Part shown: in pieces, positions 28,356 through 42,663 of the stretch
Numbering within the stretch: the first letter of the stretch is position 1
Layout: each line of letters begins with the position of its first letter
Notes under the pieces: model-generated
Seen by the model: only the letters and a program-made list of their open reading frames with translations
Told to the model about the DNA's origin: nothing
The model's database searches: none
Position numbers and translations under genes: made by a program
DNA from: Gluconobacter sp. Gdi
Lineage (GTDB): Bacteria > Pseudomonadota > Alphaproteobacteria > Acetobacterales > Acetobacteraceae
Assembly: GCF_014132155.1 (NCBI RefSeq)
Contig: NZ_BLJQ01000004.1
Coordinates: 124,001-188,000 of the forward strand
DNA: 64,000 bases
Reading direction: 5' to 3'

Positions 28356-28468
28356 CGTCTTTCTCCAAAACCCTGCCTTCCACGAGGCAGAGAATAAGAC
28401 TGAAAGTTCATCCAGTCAGTATCTGTTAGATTCCAAGATACTGCCGGAAGCCCTTTAGCGGGTTCTGA

Positions 28469-28945
28469 TTACCAGCGATAGTGACTGAATGCCTTGTTAG
28501 CTTCAGCCATACGGTGGGTGTCTTCGCGCTTCTTTACAGCAGCGCCACGATTGTTAACCGCGTCCATCAGTTCGTTGGACAAGCGCTCCTGCATCGTGTT
28601 CTCACCGCGCTTGCGGGAGGCATCGATCAACCACCGGATCGCCAGAGCCTGACGGCGCTCAGTGCGCACTTCGACAGGCACCTGATAGGTAGCACCACCA
28701 ACACGACGTGAACGGACTTCAACAGCCGGCTTCACGTTGTCCAGAGCCGAGTGGAACATGGCCACCGGGTCAGCAGTTGCACCACCACGGTGACGCAGAA
28801 CCTCGAGAGCACCGTAAACGATGCCTTCGGCGGTGGATTTCTTTCCATCATACATCAGCGCATTCATGAAGCGCGTAATGACGATGTCTCCGAACTTTGG
28901 ATCGGGAAGGATCTCACGCTTTACAGCGCGGTGACGGCGACTCAT
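28469..28945 (-). CDS. rpsG: 30S ribosomal protein S7
   Basis: 158 aa. Nucleates 30S head assembly; the str-operon translational repressor in E. coli. [60 protein letters not shown] and [20 protein letters not shown] are canonical. 12 nt after rpsL. Confidence 0.98.
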   Translation of the reverse strand: MSRRHRAVKREILPDPKFGDIVITRFMNALMYDGKKSTAEGIVYGALEVLRHRGGATADPVAMFHSALDNVKPAVEVRSRRVGGATYQVPVEVRTERRQALAIRWLIDASRKRGENTMQERLSNELMDAVNNRGAAVKKREDTHRMAEANKAFSHYRW

Positions 28946-28957
28946 TCCAAATACCTC

Positions 28958-29329
28958 TTACTTCGGACGCTTCGCGCCATACAGCGAACGACGCTGACGA
29001 CGCTTAGCGATGCCCTGCGTGTCAAGCACGCCTCGCAGGATGTGATAACGCACACCAGGAAGATCCTTCACTCGCCCACCACGGATAAGAACAACACTGT
29101 GTTCCTGAAGGTTATGACCTTCACCCGGAATGTAGCTTACGACCTCGTACCCGTTGGTCAGACGCACCTTGGCGACCTTACGCAGAGCGGAGTTCGGCTT
29201 CTTTGGCGTTACCGTGTACACGCGCGTGCATACGCCACGCTTCTGGGGGCATCCCTGTAGTGCAGGGACCTTATTCCGCTTTGCGGCCGGCTCACGGCCG
29301 TTCGCGATCAACTGGTTGATGGTCGGCAT
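28958..29329 (-). CDS. rpsL: 30S ribosomal protein S12
   Basis: 123 aa. Decoding-centre protein. [60 protein letters not shown] and [19 protein letters not shown] are present. Lys43 and the VKDLPGVR lysine, the usual streptomycin-resistance positions, are wild-type. First gene of the str operon, behind a leader of about 249 nt. Confidence 0.98.
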   Translation of the reverse strand: MPTINQLIANGREPAAKRNKVPALQGCPQKRGVCTRVYTVTPKKPNSALRKVAKVRLTNGYEVVSYIPGEGHNLQEHSVVLIRGGRVKDLPGVRYHILRGVLDTQGIAKRRQRRSLYGAKRPK

Positions 29330-29579
29330 GCGCCCTTCCCAATCCTTGTCCTATTCCGGACAGAAAGCACCAGACTTTCTGCCATGACATTTTATTCAAA
29401 TCGACATGCGGCTGAACCGCCTGCCTATCCCACATTTGGAAAGAGAAACAGCAAAAGCCATTTCCCTCCTTTTGTAGCGTGCGGCCTTGGCATCCCCCGA
29501 ATCCGAGGTAGCGGCACCACATGCGATTCTTTGTCTTCGACGGCTTTTTTTCGCCTAATTAGACGGGAGTAGCCGAGGG

Positions 29580-29604
29580 CGCGGAACCTACGAAGGGTTC
29601 CGCG
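29580..29604 (-). promoter_or_regulatory. Perfect dyad over the str-operon -10 region
   Basis: CGCGGAACC (29580-29588) and GGTTCCGCG (29596-29604), 7-nt spacer. One arm covers most of the -10 hexamer, the other the promoter spacer. The position fits an operator; alternatively the transcript's first bases may be structured. No T-tract follows, so it is not a terminator. Confidence 0.5.
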
Positions 29605-29613
29605 TTGAGTCAA
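29585..29613 (-). promoter_or_regulatory. Promoter of the rpsL-rpsG-tuf (str) operon
   Basis: On the minus strand TTGACT (29613-29608), 17-bp spacer, TAGGTT (29590-29585). The -35 with the following CAA is identical to that at the rpsM promoter. Predicted start near 29578. Confidence 0.68.
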
Positions 29614-29625
29614 GTGTTTCGGCTA

Positions 29626-29672
29626 AAATTGCAGCGATTCTGAAGATAGAGTTTCTGGAATCGCTGCAATTT
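29626..29672 (-). terminator. Large inverted repeat after rpoC (probable terminator)
   Basis: Perfect 15-bp arms AAATTGCAGCGATTC (29626-29640) and GAATCGCTGCAATTT (29658-29672), 17-nt loop, 44 nt after the rpoC stop. On minus the stem ends in AATTTT. The T-tract is short, but its place right behind rpoC and before a fresh promoter supports termination. Confidence 0.6.
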
Positions 29673-29715
29673 CCCCTCTGCCCTTCTTTTAAAAGAGAAG
29701 CAGAGAGGTTTTTCA

Positions 29716-34032
<4,317 letters not shown>

Positions 34033-34112
34033 GCGCCGAAACCCCAATGCGCGCCGCAGCGTCCTGCGGGCGCGTCAAAATTGAACCGTAAAGCGAGCAG
34101 CAGAGACGCCAA

Positions 34113-37100
34113 TTAAGCGGCGCCCTGCTCAAGTTCGACATTCAGACCGAGCGACTTCAGTTCCTTGATCAGAACGTTGAAGCTCTCAGGAATACCGGCC
34201 TCGAAGTCATCCTGCTCACGCACGATCGCCTCATAAACCTTGGTACGGCCGGACACGTCATCCGACTTCACCGTCAGCATTTCCTGCAGCGTATATGCTG
34301 CGCCATACGCCTCAAGTGCCCACACTTCCATCTCACCGAAGCGCTGACCACCGAACTGCGCCTTACCACCCAGCGGCTGCTGCGTAACAAGCGAGTAAGG
34401 ACCGATCGAACGTGCATGGATCTTGTCGTCGACAAGGTGATGCAGCTTCAGCATGTAGATGTAGCCAACTGTCGTCTTACGCTCGAACAGCTCGCCTGTA
34501 CGACCATCGATCAGCTGGGACTGGCCAGACTTATCAACGCCAGCCTTCTCCAGCATGTTTTCGATATCAGGGATAGAAGCCCCATCGAAAACAGGCGTAG
34601 CAATCGGCAGGCCCTTGCGGAGGTTATTGGCCAGCTCAACAAGCTGCTCGTTAGGAAGCGTTGCCACATCCGTCTCGAACACTTCGTCGCCATAGACATC
34701 ACGCAGGCGATCAAGCAGTTCCTGCTTACGCTCGCCAGACCGCTGATACTCGTCGACCATTTCCCCGATGCTTGCGCCAATATTGGCACAGGCCCAACCC
34801 AGATGGGTTTCAAGGATCTGACCGATGTTCATACGAGACGGCACACCCAGCGGGTTCAGAACGATATCAACCGCCTGACCGTTCTCCAGGAACGGCATGT
34901 CCTCGACTGGCACAACGCGGGAAACAACACCCTTGTTACCATGACGACCGGCCATCTTATCACCAGGCTGAAGCTTACGCTTCACAGCAACGAAGACCTT
35001 GACCATCTTCATCACGCCAGGCGGCAGTTCATCGCCACGCTGAAGCTTCTCGACCTTGTTCTCAAAGCGAGAGTTAATGAGGCGAACAGCTTCGTCGAAC
35101 TCTGAACGCAGGGTCTCAAGCTCAGCGGTGACTTCGTCGGAAGCAACCGTAACGTTCCGCCATGCAGCGCGAGGATGCTCATCAAGCACCTCTACTGTGA
35201 TCGGCGTTCCTGCACGAATGCCCTTGAAGCCTGCTCCTGCAACTTCACCAACCAGACGCTCACGCAAACGGTTGTGGAAGCTACGCTCCTGAATGGAACG
35301 CTCGTCGTCACGGTCCTTCGTCAGACGCTCGATTTCAGCGCGTTCGATGGCCATGGCACGTTCGTCCTTGTCCACGCCGCGGCGTGAGAAGACACGAACG
35401 TCAACGATCGTTCCGGTCGTTCCAGGTGGAAGCTTCAGAGACGTGTCACGAACGTCAGAAGCCTTTTCACCAAAGATGGCCCGCAGAAGCTTCTCTTCTG
35501 GCGTCATCGGGCTTTCGCCCTTTGGTGTCACCTTACCAACAAGAATGTCGCCCGGATTAACCTCCGCGCCGACATAAACAATGCCAGCCTCGTCAAGGTT
35601 ACGAAGAGCTTCTTCGCCAACGTTAGGAATGTCGCGCGTAATTTCTTCCTGACCCAGCTTCGTATCACGAGCCATGACTTCGAATTCCTCGATATGAATC
35701 GAGGTGAACACGTCATCACGAGCAATACGCTCAGAAATCAGGATGGAGTCTTCGAAGTTGTAACCGTTCCAAGGCATGAACGCGACGAGCACGTTACGAC
35801 CCAGAGCCAGTTCACCCAGTTCCGTGGACGGACCATCAGCAATGATGTCGCCAGCATGAACCGTATCGCCAACCTTCACCAGCGGGCGCTGGTTGATGCA
35901 CGTCGACTGGTTCGAACGCATGTACTTGCGAAGGCGATAGATGTCGACGCCCTGAGTTGCACCGGCATCGTCGGTCGCGCGGACAACGATACGAGCACCA
36001 TCGATCTGGTCGATAATACCGTCACGCTTGGCTACGATTGTTGCACCAGAGTCACGTGCAACAGCTGCTTCCATGCCCGTACCAACCAGTGGGGCATCAG
36101 CCTTCACCAGCGGAACGGCCTGACGCTGCATGTTCGCACCCATCAGGGCGCGGTTCGCGTCATCGTTCTCAAGAAACGGAATGAGAGCTGCCGCAACAGA
36201 CACAAGCTGCTTCGGTGACACGTCGCAAGCCGTAACCTGCTCAGGCGGAACAACGCGGAAGTCGCCAGACTTACGAACCGAGACCAGTTCGTCCGTCAGA
36301 TGGCCGTCGGCGCTCTGCTTCGCATCGGCCTGTGCAACAACAAGCTTCTCTTCTTCCATGGCGGAAAGATATTTCCAACCATCCTGCAGAATACCGTCCT
36401 TCACAAGACGATACGGTGTCTCAATGAAGCCGTACTTGTTAACCTTGGCATAGGTCGAAAGCGAGTTGATCAGACCAATGTTCGGGCCTTCAGGCGTTTC
36501 AATTGGGCAGATACGACCGTAATGCGTCGGATGGACGTCACGAACTTCAAAGCCCGCACGTTCACGGGTTAGACCGCCCGGGCCAAGCGCCGAAAGACGG
36601 CGCTTATGCGTCACTTCGGAAAGCGGGTTTGTCTGATCCATGAACTGGCTCAGCTGCGACGATCCGAAGAACTCACGTACGGCAGCAGCCGCCGGCTTGG
36701 CGTTAATCAGATCATGCGGCATGACCGTGTCGATGTCGACGGAGCCCATACGCTCGCGGATGGCACGCTCCATACGAAGCAAGCCAACGCGATACTGGTT
36801 TTCCATCAGTTCGCCGACAGAGCGAACGCGACGGTTACCAAGGTTATCGATATCGTCGATCTGGCCACGACCATCCTTCAGATCGCACATGATCTTGATG
36901 GTACGCAGGATATCTTCCTTGCGCAGAACGCGCAGGGTGTCCGGAGCGTCTACATCAAGACGCATGTTCATCTTGACACGACCAACAGACGAAAGGTCGT
37001 AGCGATCCTGGTCAAAGAACAGACCGCGGAACATCGCTTCAGCGGTTTCCTTGGTCGGCGGCTCGCCTGGACGCATGATACGATAGATATCGATCAGCGC

Positions 37101-38285
37101 TTCATCACGGCTCGTGTTCTTGTCAACTGAGAGCGTGTTGCGGATCCAAGGACCATGCGAACCATCGATGGAAAGCGTCGGAAGCTCTGTAATTCCAAGC
37201 TCTTCAAGTGCTGCCAGACGGTCTTCCGTCAGCTCTTCACCCGCTTCGCCGTAAATTTCGCCGGTGTTCTCGTTAACAAGATCATGGGCAAGGTAGCAGC
37301 CAAGAACGTCAAGACGCCCGACCTGGACCACACGGGTCTTTTCAGCGATCTTGCGAACCATGCGCGCTGTCAGCTTGGCATCGGCTTCAGCAACAACTTC
37401 ACCGGTGTCAGCGTCAACCAAGGGGCTCAGCAGTTTCTGGCCGCGGAACGCATCGGGCTCGAACGGACGTGCCCAACCATCACCCATACGGGTAAAGGTG
37501 ACCATGTCGTAGAAGTAGGACAGGATTTCATCCTGATCCATACCCCGGATGTCTAGACCTTCGACATCGCCGCCTTCTGCAATCTTCTCTTCGCGCTGGG
37601 CGATATAGTTCGCGCCCTCAAGAGCATAAAGCAGCGTCGTAACCGGAAGCTTACGCTTGCGATCGATACGGACGTAAATCAGGTCCTTTGCATCGAATTC
37701 GAAGTCCAGCCACGAACCGCGATACGGAATCACACGGGCAGCAAAAAGATACTTGCCCGAAGAATGCGTCTTGCCCTTATCATGATCGAAGAAGACGCCC
37801 GGGCTACGATGCATCTGAGAAACGATGACACGCTCGGTACCATTGATAATGAAGGTGCCGTTATTGGTCATGAGCGGCATGTCGCCCATGTAAACCGGCT
37901 GTTCCTTCAGATCATGAATGGAGCGTGAACCTGTGTCTTCATCGATATCCCAAGTCGTAAGACGGAGGATAACCTTCAGCGGGGCTGCAAATGTCAGACC
38001 GCGCTGAATGCACTCTTCGACGTCATACTTCGGCTCTTCGAACTCGTAAGACACGAAGTCCAGACGACCGCGACCAGCAAAGTCATTGATTGGAAAAACC
38101 GAACGGAAGACTTCCTGCAGACCGGAGTTCTGACGGCTGTCAGGACTCACGTTCATTTGCAGGAACGCTTCGTAGGACGCGCGCTGCACATCGATCAGAT
38201 TGGGCATCGGCGCAATTTCGGGAATGCGCCCGAAGCTTTTGCGGATCCTCTTGCGTCCCGTGAACGATTTGGTGATCGCGTTCAT
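34113..38285 (-). CDS. rpoB: DNA-directed RNA polymerase subunit beta
   Basis: 1390 aa. Forms the active-site cleft with RpoC. N-terminus [20 protein letters not shown]; rifampicin region [20 protein letters not shown] then [18 protein letters not shown], with the usual Asp, His and Ser sensitive-type residues; [11 protein letters not shown]; flap and C-terminal [20 protein letters not shown]. The length fits alphaproteobacteria. Transcribed from rplJL through a 241-nt structured gap. Confidence 0.98.
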   Translation of the reverse strand: MNAITKSFTGRKRIRKSFGRIPEIAPMPNLIDVQRASYEAFLQMNVSPDSRQNSGLQEVFRSVFPINDFAGRGRLDFVSYEFEEPKYDVEECIQRGLTFAAPLKVILRLTTWDIDEDTGSRSIHDLKEQPVYMGDMPLMTNNGTFIINGTERVIVSQMHRSPGVFFDHDKGKTHSSGKYLFAARVIPYRGSWLDFEFDAKDLIYVRIDRKRKLPVTTLLYALEGANYIAQREEKIAEGGDVEGLDIRGMDQDEILSYFYDMVTFTRMGDGWARPFEPDAFRGQKLLSPLVDADTGEVVAEADAKLTARMVRKIAEKTRVVQVGRLDVLGCYLAHDLVNENTGEIYGEAGEELTEDRLAALEELGITELPTLSIDGSHGPWIRNTLSVDKNTSRDEALIDIYRIMRPGEPPTKETAEAMFRGLFFDQDRYDLSSVGRVKMNMRLDVDAPDTLRVLRKEDILRTIKIMCDLKDGRGQIDDIDNLGNRRVRSVGELMENQYRVGLLRMERAIRERMGSVDIDTVMPHDLINAKPAAAAVREFFGSSQLSQFMDQTNPLSEVTHKRRLSALGPGGLTRERAGFEVRDVHPTHYGRICPIETPEGPNIGLINSLSTYAKVNKYGFIETPYRLVKDGILQDGWKYLSAMEEEKLVVAQADAKQSADGHLTDELVSVRKSGDFRVVPPEQVTACDVSPKQLVSVAAALIPFLENDDANRALMGANMQRQAVPLVKADAPLVGTGMEAAVARDSGATIVAKRDGIIDQIDGARIVVRATDDAGATQGVDIYRLRKYMRSNQSTCINQRPLVKVGDTVHAGDIIADGPSTELGELALGRNVLVAFMPWNGYNFEDSILISERIARDDVFTSIHIEEFEVMARDTKLGQEEITRDIPNVGEEALRNLDEAGIVYVGAEVNPGDILVGKVTPKGESPMTPEEKLLRAIFGEKASDVRDTSLKLPPGTTGTIVDVRVFSRRGVDKDERAMAIERAEIERLTKDRDDERSIQERSFHNRLRERLVGEVAGAGFKGIRAGTPITVEVLDEHPRAAWRNVTVASDEVTAELETLRSEFDEAVRLINSRFENKVEKLQRGDELPPGVMKMVKVFVAVKRKLQPGDKMAGRHGNKGVVSRVVPVEDMPFLENGQAVDIVLNPLGVPSRMNIGQILETHLGWACANIGASIGEMVDEYQRSGERKQELLDRLRDVYGDEVFETDVATLPNEQLVELANNLRKGLPIATPVFDGASIPDIENMLEKAGVDKSGQSQLIDGRTGELFERKTTVGYIYMLKLHHLVDDKIHARSIGPYSLVTQQPLGGKAQFGGQRFGEMEVWALEAYGAAYTLQEMLTVKSDDVSGRTKVYEAIVREQDDFEAGIPESFNVLIKELKSLGLNVELEQGAA

Positions 38286-38526
38286 CTATCTTGCCCTCTG
38301 CACCAGACCTTCGAGTCGCCCGGGATTTCATTGTCAGACGAACGCCTGACACGACACGGACGACCGGAACGACCGGCTTTCAGTAATTTCAATACGTAGC
38401 GAGCCGCGTATTATACTCTTATTTCCACCAACGGCAAATCGGGCGGGAACCGCATGCGATCCCCGCCCTATCCGTCTGCTTTCGCAGAGGCCGCCCCTCA
38501 GAGAGGAAACGACCCGATCAAGTTGA
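38286..38526 (-). promoter_or_regulatory. rplL-rpoB intergenic region with two hairpins (attenuator-like)
   Basis: 241 nt, no gene. In transcript order: TCTGC-GAAA-GCAGA (38475-38488) and a long stem GGGCGGG (38441-38447) / CCCGCCC (38462-38468) enclosing CGCATGCG. Neither ends in a T-tract. E. coli has an attenuator and an RNase III site at this position; these hairpins could play the same part in setting the ribosomal to polymerase ratio (inference). Confidence 0.5.
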
Positions 38527-38898
38527 TTACTTGATTTCGACCTTGGCGCCGTTGTCTTCCAGGGTCTTCTTGATCTTCTCGGCTTCGTCCTTGGACACGC
38601 CTTCCTTGACGGTCTTCGGTGCGCCTTCAACCAGGTCCTTAGCTTCCTTCAGACCCAGACCCGTGATGCCACGGATTTCCTTAATCACGTTGATCTTCTT
38701 GTCGCCAGCAGCGGCCAGAACAACGGTGAACTCGGTCTGCTCTTCAGCAGGAGCTGCAGCAGCAGCCGGGCCAGCAGCAACAGCTACTGGAGCAGCAGCG
38801 GAAACGCCCCACTTCTCTTCGAGAAGCTTGGAAAGCTCAGCAGCTTCGAGAACGGTAAGAGCGGATAGCTCTTCAACAATCTTTGCCAGATCGGCCAT
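38527..38898 (-). CDS. rplL: 50S ribosomal protein L7/L12
   Basis: 123 aa. The multicopy stalk protein that recruits translation GTPases. N-terminal dimer domain [20 protein letters not shown]; Ala-rich hinge (about residues 35-52, [16 protein letters not shown]); C-terminal factor-binding domain [20 protein letters not shown] and [15 protein letters not shown]. 66 nt after rplJ. Confidence 0.98.
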   Translation of the reverse strand: MADLAKIVEELSALTVLEAAELSKLLEEKWGVSAAAPVAVAAGPAAAAAPAEEQTEFTVVLAAAGDKKINVIKEIRGITGLGLKEAKDLVEGAPKTVKEGVSKDEAEKIKKTLEDNGAKVEIK

Positions 38899-38964
38899 GG
38901 TCTTATCCTACGTGATGCACTGTTTGATTGGGTTCAAATCTACGCCGCAGCGTTGATTTTACTC

Positions 38965-39483
38965 TTAGGCGGCTTCGCCGGTCTTGGCATAGGCGCCGAA
39001 GACGCGAGCAAGCTGGCCTGCCGGAGCCTGAACAACACCTGCGATACGCGTAGCGGGGGTCTGAATCATACCCACCAGCTTCGCACGCAGTTCGTCCAGA
39101 GACGGCAGCTCGGCAAGTGTCTTGATTCCAGCGACGTCAAGCGTCTGGGAACCAAGGGAGCCACCGAGCACTACAAGCTTGTCATTCGTCTTGGCGAACT
39201 CGACGATCACCTTTGCAACTGCAACCGGATCTTCAGACCAGGCCAGGGCCGTCGGCCCCTTGAGCAGCGGCGCGATGCCGTCGAATTGGGTCCCATCCAG
39301 AGCGCGGCTGGCCAGCCGGTTCTTCGCAACCTTATATGTCGCACCTGCCGCACGAATGCGTCGACGCAGCTCCGTCACATCAGCAACCGTCAGACCCTTA
39401 TTCTGGGTGACGACAACCATGGACGTGCTGTTGAACACATCGGCGAGGAACTCGACAAAGGCCCGCTTTTCCGTACGGTCCAA
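38965..39483 (-). CDS. rplJ: 50S ribosomal protein L10
   Basis: 172 aa. Stalk base that holds L7/L12 dimers and represses its own mRNA. TTG start: [20 protein letters not shown] is the conserved N-terminus and GAGGAG lies 7 nt upstream. [20 protein letters not shown] and the C-terminal helix with LARVFGAYA are typical. Own leader of at least 300 nt with L10-leader-like structure. Confidence 0.97.
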   Translation of the reverse strand: MDRTEKRAFVEFLADVFNSTSMVVVTQNKGLTVADVTELRRRIRAAGATYKVAKNRLASRALDGTQFDGIAPLLKGPTALAWSEDPVAVAKVIVEFAKTNDKLVVLGGSLGSQTLDVAGIKTLAELPSLDELRAKLVGMIQTPATRIAGVVQAPAGQLARVFGAYAKTGEAA

Positions 39484-39587
39484 AACCTGTCTCCTCGTCA
39501 GTCCGGAACGATCCGGACCAAGTTACCCATGGGATACCCCCGTTTCCGGAAAATACCCCGCTCGCCTGTCCACAGAAGTGAGCGAAC

Positions 39588-39621
39588 CCAGTGCATCCTG
39601 GCAAAGCCATTGAAACACTGG
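39588..39621 (-). promoter_or_regulatory. Probable L10 leader (autoregulatory mRNA structure)
   Basis: CCAGTG/CACTGG (39616-39621 with 39588-39593 on plus) and TGGC/GCCA (39599-39602 with 39606-39609) enclose an asymmetric internal loop (6 nt against 5 nt) about 105 nt upstream of the rplJ start; an outer GAGCG/CGCTC stem is possible. Stem, internal loop, stem directly before rplJ is how L10 leaders bind the L10-L12 complex. The kink-turn residues were not verified. Confidence 0.5.
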
Positions 39622-39762
39622 CGCCCCGCCTGACGCTCGCCACTCCACGAAAGGAGCATTTAAAGCACTAGAGGTGCTACGTGCGGTCTTGGACAGGTTT
39701 GGAAGCAATTCGCGAGCGAATTACCCCTACGCCACCATGCCGAAACATGGCGTCATTCCTTG

Positions 39763-39790
39763 TTGAGGGCTTTCTACAGAAAGCCCTCAA
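39763..39790 (-). terminator. Perfect hairpin right after rplA
   Basis: TTGAGGGCTTTC (39763-39774) pairs perfectly with GAAAGCCCTCAA (39779-39790), TACA loop, 5 nt after the rplA stop. No T-tract on minus (CAAGG), so it may be an mRNA 3'-end stabiliser or processing site rather than a classical terminator. Confidence 0.5.
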
Positions 39791-39795
39791 TTCAA

Positions 39796-40488
39796 TCAAG
39801 CCTCGAAGGAGGACACGTCAACGCGGACGCCCGGACCCATCGTGGAAGACAGCGCTGCCTTCTTCATGTAGGTACCCTTAGCGCCAGACGGACGAGCCTT
39901 CTGAACGGCATCGACCAGAGCCTTGATGTTCTCGACCAGCTTGGCTTCATCGAAAGAAGCCTTACCAACGCCAGCGTGGATGATACCGGCTTTTTCAGCG
40001 CGATACTCAACCTGACCGGACTTGGCAGCCGTGATCGCACCCTTGACGTCCATCGTTACCGTGCCAAGACGCGGGTTCGGCATCAGGCCACGCGGACCAA
40101 GAACCTTACCGAGACGACCAACGAGAGCCATCATGTCAGGCGTTGCAATGCAGCGGTCGAAAGCGATTTCACCAGCCTGGATCTTTTCAGCCAGGTCTTC
40201 TGCACCAACAACTTCTGCACCAGCTGCGAGAGCTTCTTCAGCCTTGGCGCCACGTGCGAACACGCCAACGCGAAGTGTCTTGCCCGTGCCGTTCGGCAGG
40301 GAAATCAGACCACGAACCATCTGATCAGCATGACGCGGGTCAATACCAAGGTTCAGGGAGATTTCGATGGTCTCATCGAACTTTGCCTTGGCGTTGCTCT
40401 TCACCAGAGCAACAGCTTCGGAAAGGGCATATGGCTTGTTGCGCTCGACAGTAGCCTGCGCAGCATTCAGACGCTTGTTCTTGGCCAT
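39796..40488 (-). CDS. rplA: 50S ribosomal protein L1
   Basis: 230 aa. L1-stalk protein that moves E-site tRNA; translational repressor of the L11 operon in E. coli. [60 protein letters not shown] and [16 protein letters not shown] are diagnostic. Four bases after rplK. Confidence 0.98.
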   Translation of the reverse strand: MAKNKRLNAAQATVERNKPYALSEAVALVKSNAKAKFDETIEISLNLGIDPRHADQMVRGLISLPNGTGKTLRVGVFARGAKAEEALAAGAEVVGAEDLAEKIQAGEIAFDRCIATPDMMALVGRLGKVLGPRGLMPNPRLGTVTMDVKGAITAAKSGQVEYRAEKAGIIHAGVGKASFDEAKLVENIKALVDAVQKARPSGAKGTYMKKAALSSTMGPGVRVDVSSFEA

Positions 40489-40492
40489 GATA

Positions 40493-40927
40493 TCAGCCCT
40501 CCACCACGTTCAGGCCCATCGACTTCGCGGAGCCTGCGAGCATACGCACAGCGCCATCGAGATCGTTGGCGTTCATGTCCTTGAACTTCGTTTCAGCAAT
40601 CTCGCGAAGCTGAGACGTCGTCACGGAACCAACAGCCGCAGCCTTACCAACCGTCTGGCTGCCCTTGGAAATCTTGGCGGCCTTCAGAAGGAAGTACGTG
40701 TTCGGCGGGGTCTTCGTGATGAAGGAGAACGTACGGTCTGCATACGCGGTGATAACCACCGGGATCGGCATACCTGGCTCAAGCTGCTGCGTCTTCGCGT
40801 TGAACTCTTTGCAGAACTGCATGATGTTCAGGCCGCGCTGACCCAGTGCCGGACCTACCGGCGGAGACGGGTTGGCTTTACCAGCCGGGATCTGAAGCTT
40901 GATGTAGCCAACAACTTTTTTGGCCAT
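40493..40927 (-). CDS. rplK: 50S ribosomal protein L11
   Basis: 144 aa. GTPase-centre protein binding the thiostrepton site. [59 protein letters not shown] and the C-terminal [20 protein letters not shown] are intact, including the N-terminal proline loop. It starts its own transcript here: secE-nusG, its usual upstream neighbours, are replaced by an efflux operon. Confidence 0.98.
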   Translation of the reverse strand: MAKKVVGYIKLQIPAGKANPSPPVGPALGQRGLNIMQFCKEFNAKTQQLEPGMPIPVVITAYADRTFSFITKTPPNTYFLLKAAKISKGSQTVGKAAAVGSVTTSQLREIAETKFKDMNANDLDGAVRMLAGSAKSMGLNVVEG

Positions 40928-41017
40928 ATCCGGGACTCCCCTGTTTGTCGTTCCCGAACCGCGGTGACAACGGAGTCGGACACAGCCGCCCCCTCCCGCG
41001 TTCGAAGTGAGGCGGTC

Positions 41018-41046
41018 CCCTAGACTGGTTTAGCCTAGTGCGTCAA
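41018..41046 (-). promoter_or_regulatory. Candidate promoter of rplK-rplA
   Basis: TTGACG (41046-41041), 17-bp spacer, CTAGGG (41023-41018) on minus. The -35 lies in the last codons of the upstream efflux channel gene. The -10 matches only partly, but a promoter is needed here and no better pair was found. Leader about 84 nt. Confidence 0.42.
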
Positions 41047-42663
41047 CCCTCCGCGGACATTTTTCGTCCCTTTGTCTCCGCTTAGATCGTTGTCAGCTGC
41101 AGACTCATGGGCATCAATTCCCGCCACAGGTGCCGGCTTGTGCAATCCTTCATACTGGAACGCACCAAACGGATCGATCTGCTTCACACCTGGAAGCTCA
41201 CTGACATTCCATCCGCCGCCCAGAGAGCGCACAAGACGGACTGTCGCCTGTATCTGTGACGTCTGCGTCTGAACCAGCCCCAGCCGTGCCTGAAGCGCAT
41301 CCTGCTGCGCCACGAGAGCATCCAGGTAATTCGACAATCCGCCTGTGTAGAGCGCCATGGTCATGCTCTGCGTCCGCAGTGCGGCCTCAACAGCTTTCTG
41401 CTGCTGGTCCTGAGCAATTTTGTATTGCCCGCTCTGGGTCAGACCGTTTTCCACGTCCTGAAACGCCGACAGGACAACGCCGCGATAGTCATCAACTGAA
41501 GCCCGATATTGAGACCACGCCCGCTGCAAGGCCGCACGCCGTAGTCCACCCGTAAATGCTGGCTCCACAGCTTGAACTGCAATTTTCCAGAATGCACGGG
41601 AGACACTGGCAAGATCAAACCCGCCATCCTCAAAGCCCCCATCCGCGCTCAACGTAATATGCGGATAGAACGCTGCGCGTGATATGCCAATCGCCCGGGA
41701 GGCTGCGGCCATATGTCGTTCAGCTGATGCAATATCCGGACGCCGCTCCAGCAGGGACGACGGAAAGCCCGGATTTACCTTCACGACACCAAACCGCATC
41801 TTCACGTCGCGGACTGGCGCAATATGGAAACCCGCAGGCGCTGTATTCAGCAACACGGCGATCGCATTTTCCATTACTCTGCGGTCTGCAACCAGAGTGC
41901 TCTGAGCGGCCATGGCTGAAAACAGCTGATTCTGGGCACGCGAAACGTCAAGCCCGGCACCAATGGCCCCAGCCTGACGCAGCTCCGTAATTTCTACTGC
42001 GGCCTTGAAGTAATGGATTGAGTCTTCATAAACCGCATTCTGGGCATCAAGCCCTCGCAACGCGATATAATCGCTGGCGAGCTCCGCCTCCAGACTCAGC
42101 TTGGCTGAGGCATATTCTGCGGCCGTCGCCTGAGCGAGATTTTTCTCCATCCGTGTCGAGTTACGGATGGAGTCCCAGAAATCGGGCTCCCAGGTTGCAG
42201 CACCACTATAAGCCTGATTTGACTCATAGACGAGCGATGAACTGGTTCTCGGGTTGTTATACAACCGCCCCACCGAGCCCTTGTTATAGCTCATATGAGC
42301 TGCACCGGTGAGCTGCGGATAGAGCTTGCTCTCCGCCTCGCGCGCGACGTCCCGGGCTTGGGTAAAGGCTTCTGCGGCGGCTTGCAGGTCCGGATTGACC
42401 TGCAGCATCCGCGTTTCCATCTCGTTCAGGATCGGGTCCTTGAACATCGTCCACCAGTCACTGCGGAGCGCATCATCCGCAGGACGGGCGTTGCCCATGA
42501 CCCCCTTCCCTTCCCAGCCTTCCGGATAGAGGAATTTCTGGGGATGGTACTCTGGCGCCAGGTTGCAGGACGCCAGACCGATGGACAGGACACCAGCCAA
42601 AGCTGTCGCCACATGACGGCGGGGCCTGGAGAAATATCCGCGCTTGCGATCAGTCAATCTCAT
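41035..42663 (-). CDS. Outer-membrane efflux channel lipoprotein (OMF, NodT family)
   Basis: 542 aa. Exit duct for the second RND pump. ATG at 42663 shares one base with the adaptor's TGA (TGATG). Lipobox LASC (Cys33) after an Arg-rich N-region, then NLAPEYHP; OEP repeats with TWEPDFWDSIRNSTRMEKNL and LERRPDIASAERHMAAASRA; ends VRSLGGGWNVSELPG plus about 45 polar residues. No strong terminator before the rplK promoter, so read-through into rplK is possible. Confidence 0.92.
   Translation of the reverse strand: MRLTDRKRGYFSRPRRHVATALAGVLSIGLASCNLAPEYHPQKFLYPEGWEGKGVMGNARPADDALRSDWWTMFKDPILNEMETRMLQVNPDLQAAAEAFTQARDVAREAESKLYPQLTGAAHMSYNKGSVGRLYNNPRTSSSLVYESNQAYSGAATWEPDFWDSIRNSTRMEKNLAQATAAEYASAKLSLEAELASDYIALRGLDAQNAVYEDSIHYFKAAVEITELRQAGAIGAGLDVSRAQNQLFSAMAAQSTLVADRRVMENAIAVLLNTAPAGFHIAPVRDVKMRFGVVKVNPGFPSSLLERRPDIASAERHMAAASRAIGISRAAFYPHITLSADGGFEDGGFDLASVSRAFWKIAVQAVEPAFTGGLRRAALQRAWSQYRASVDDYRGVVLSAFQDVENGLTQSGQYKIAQDQQQKAVEAALRTQSMTMALYTGGLSNYLDALVAQQDALQARLGLVQTQTSQIQATVRLVRSLGGGWNVSELPGVKQIDPFGAFQYEGLHKPAPVAGIDAHESAADNDLSGDKGTKNVRGGLTH

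Larger units (their letters stand above)
29330..29715 (-). other. rpoC-rpsL intergenic region with promoter and str leader
   Basis: 386 nt without a supported gene. From the rpoC side it holds a 15-bp inverted repeat, the rpsL promoter with an overlapping dyad, and then a long leader. The leader contains an AGGAGG-preceded 21-codon reading (29461 to 29396, minus) that is not convincing. No rRNA-like or tRNA-like element was seen. Confidence 0.7.
39484..39795 (-). other. rplA-rplJ intergenic region: terminator-like stem and structured leader
   Basis: 312 nt without a gene. In transcript order: a perfect 12-bp hairpin after rplA, an ACGCC/GGCGT stem-loop, AATTCGC-N2-GCGAATT (39707-39722), an AGCAC/GTGCT hairpin with a short TTTAAA, the L10-leader-like element, and GTCCGGA/TCCGGAC (39501-39518) just ahead of the rplJ SD. 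A promoter is expected here but no good hexamer pair was found. Confidence 0.6.

Noticed and set aside
29396-29461. 21-codon reading in the rpsL leader on minus, preceded by AGGAGG
   Set aside because: The SD is only 3 nt from the ATG, the peptide has no composition bias like an attenuator peptide, and nothing else supports translation.
29292-29522. 76-codon minus-strand reading overlapping the rpsL start
   Set aside because: No SD, Cys/Trp-rich unnatural composition, and it overlaps rpsL in another frame.
34113-38285. Long plus-strand open frames opposite rpoB, rpoC and tuf
   Set aside because: They mirror the codon bias of highly expressed minus-strand genes and match no protein family.
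40928-41034. Possible tRNA upstream of rplK (tRNA-Trp is common there)
   Set aside because: No acceptor stem, anticodon arm or T-loop could be folded from either strand.
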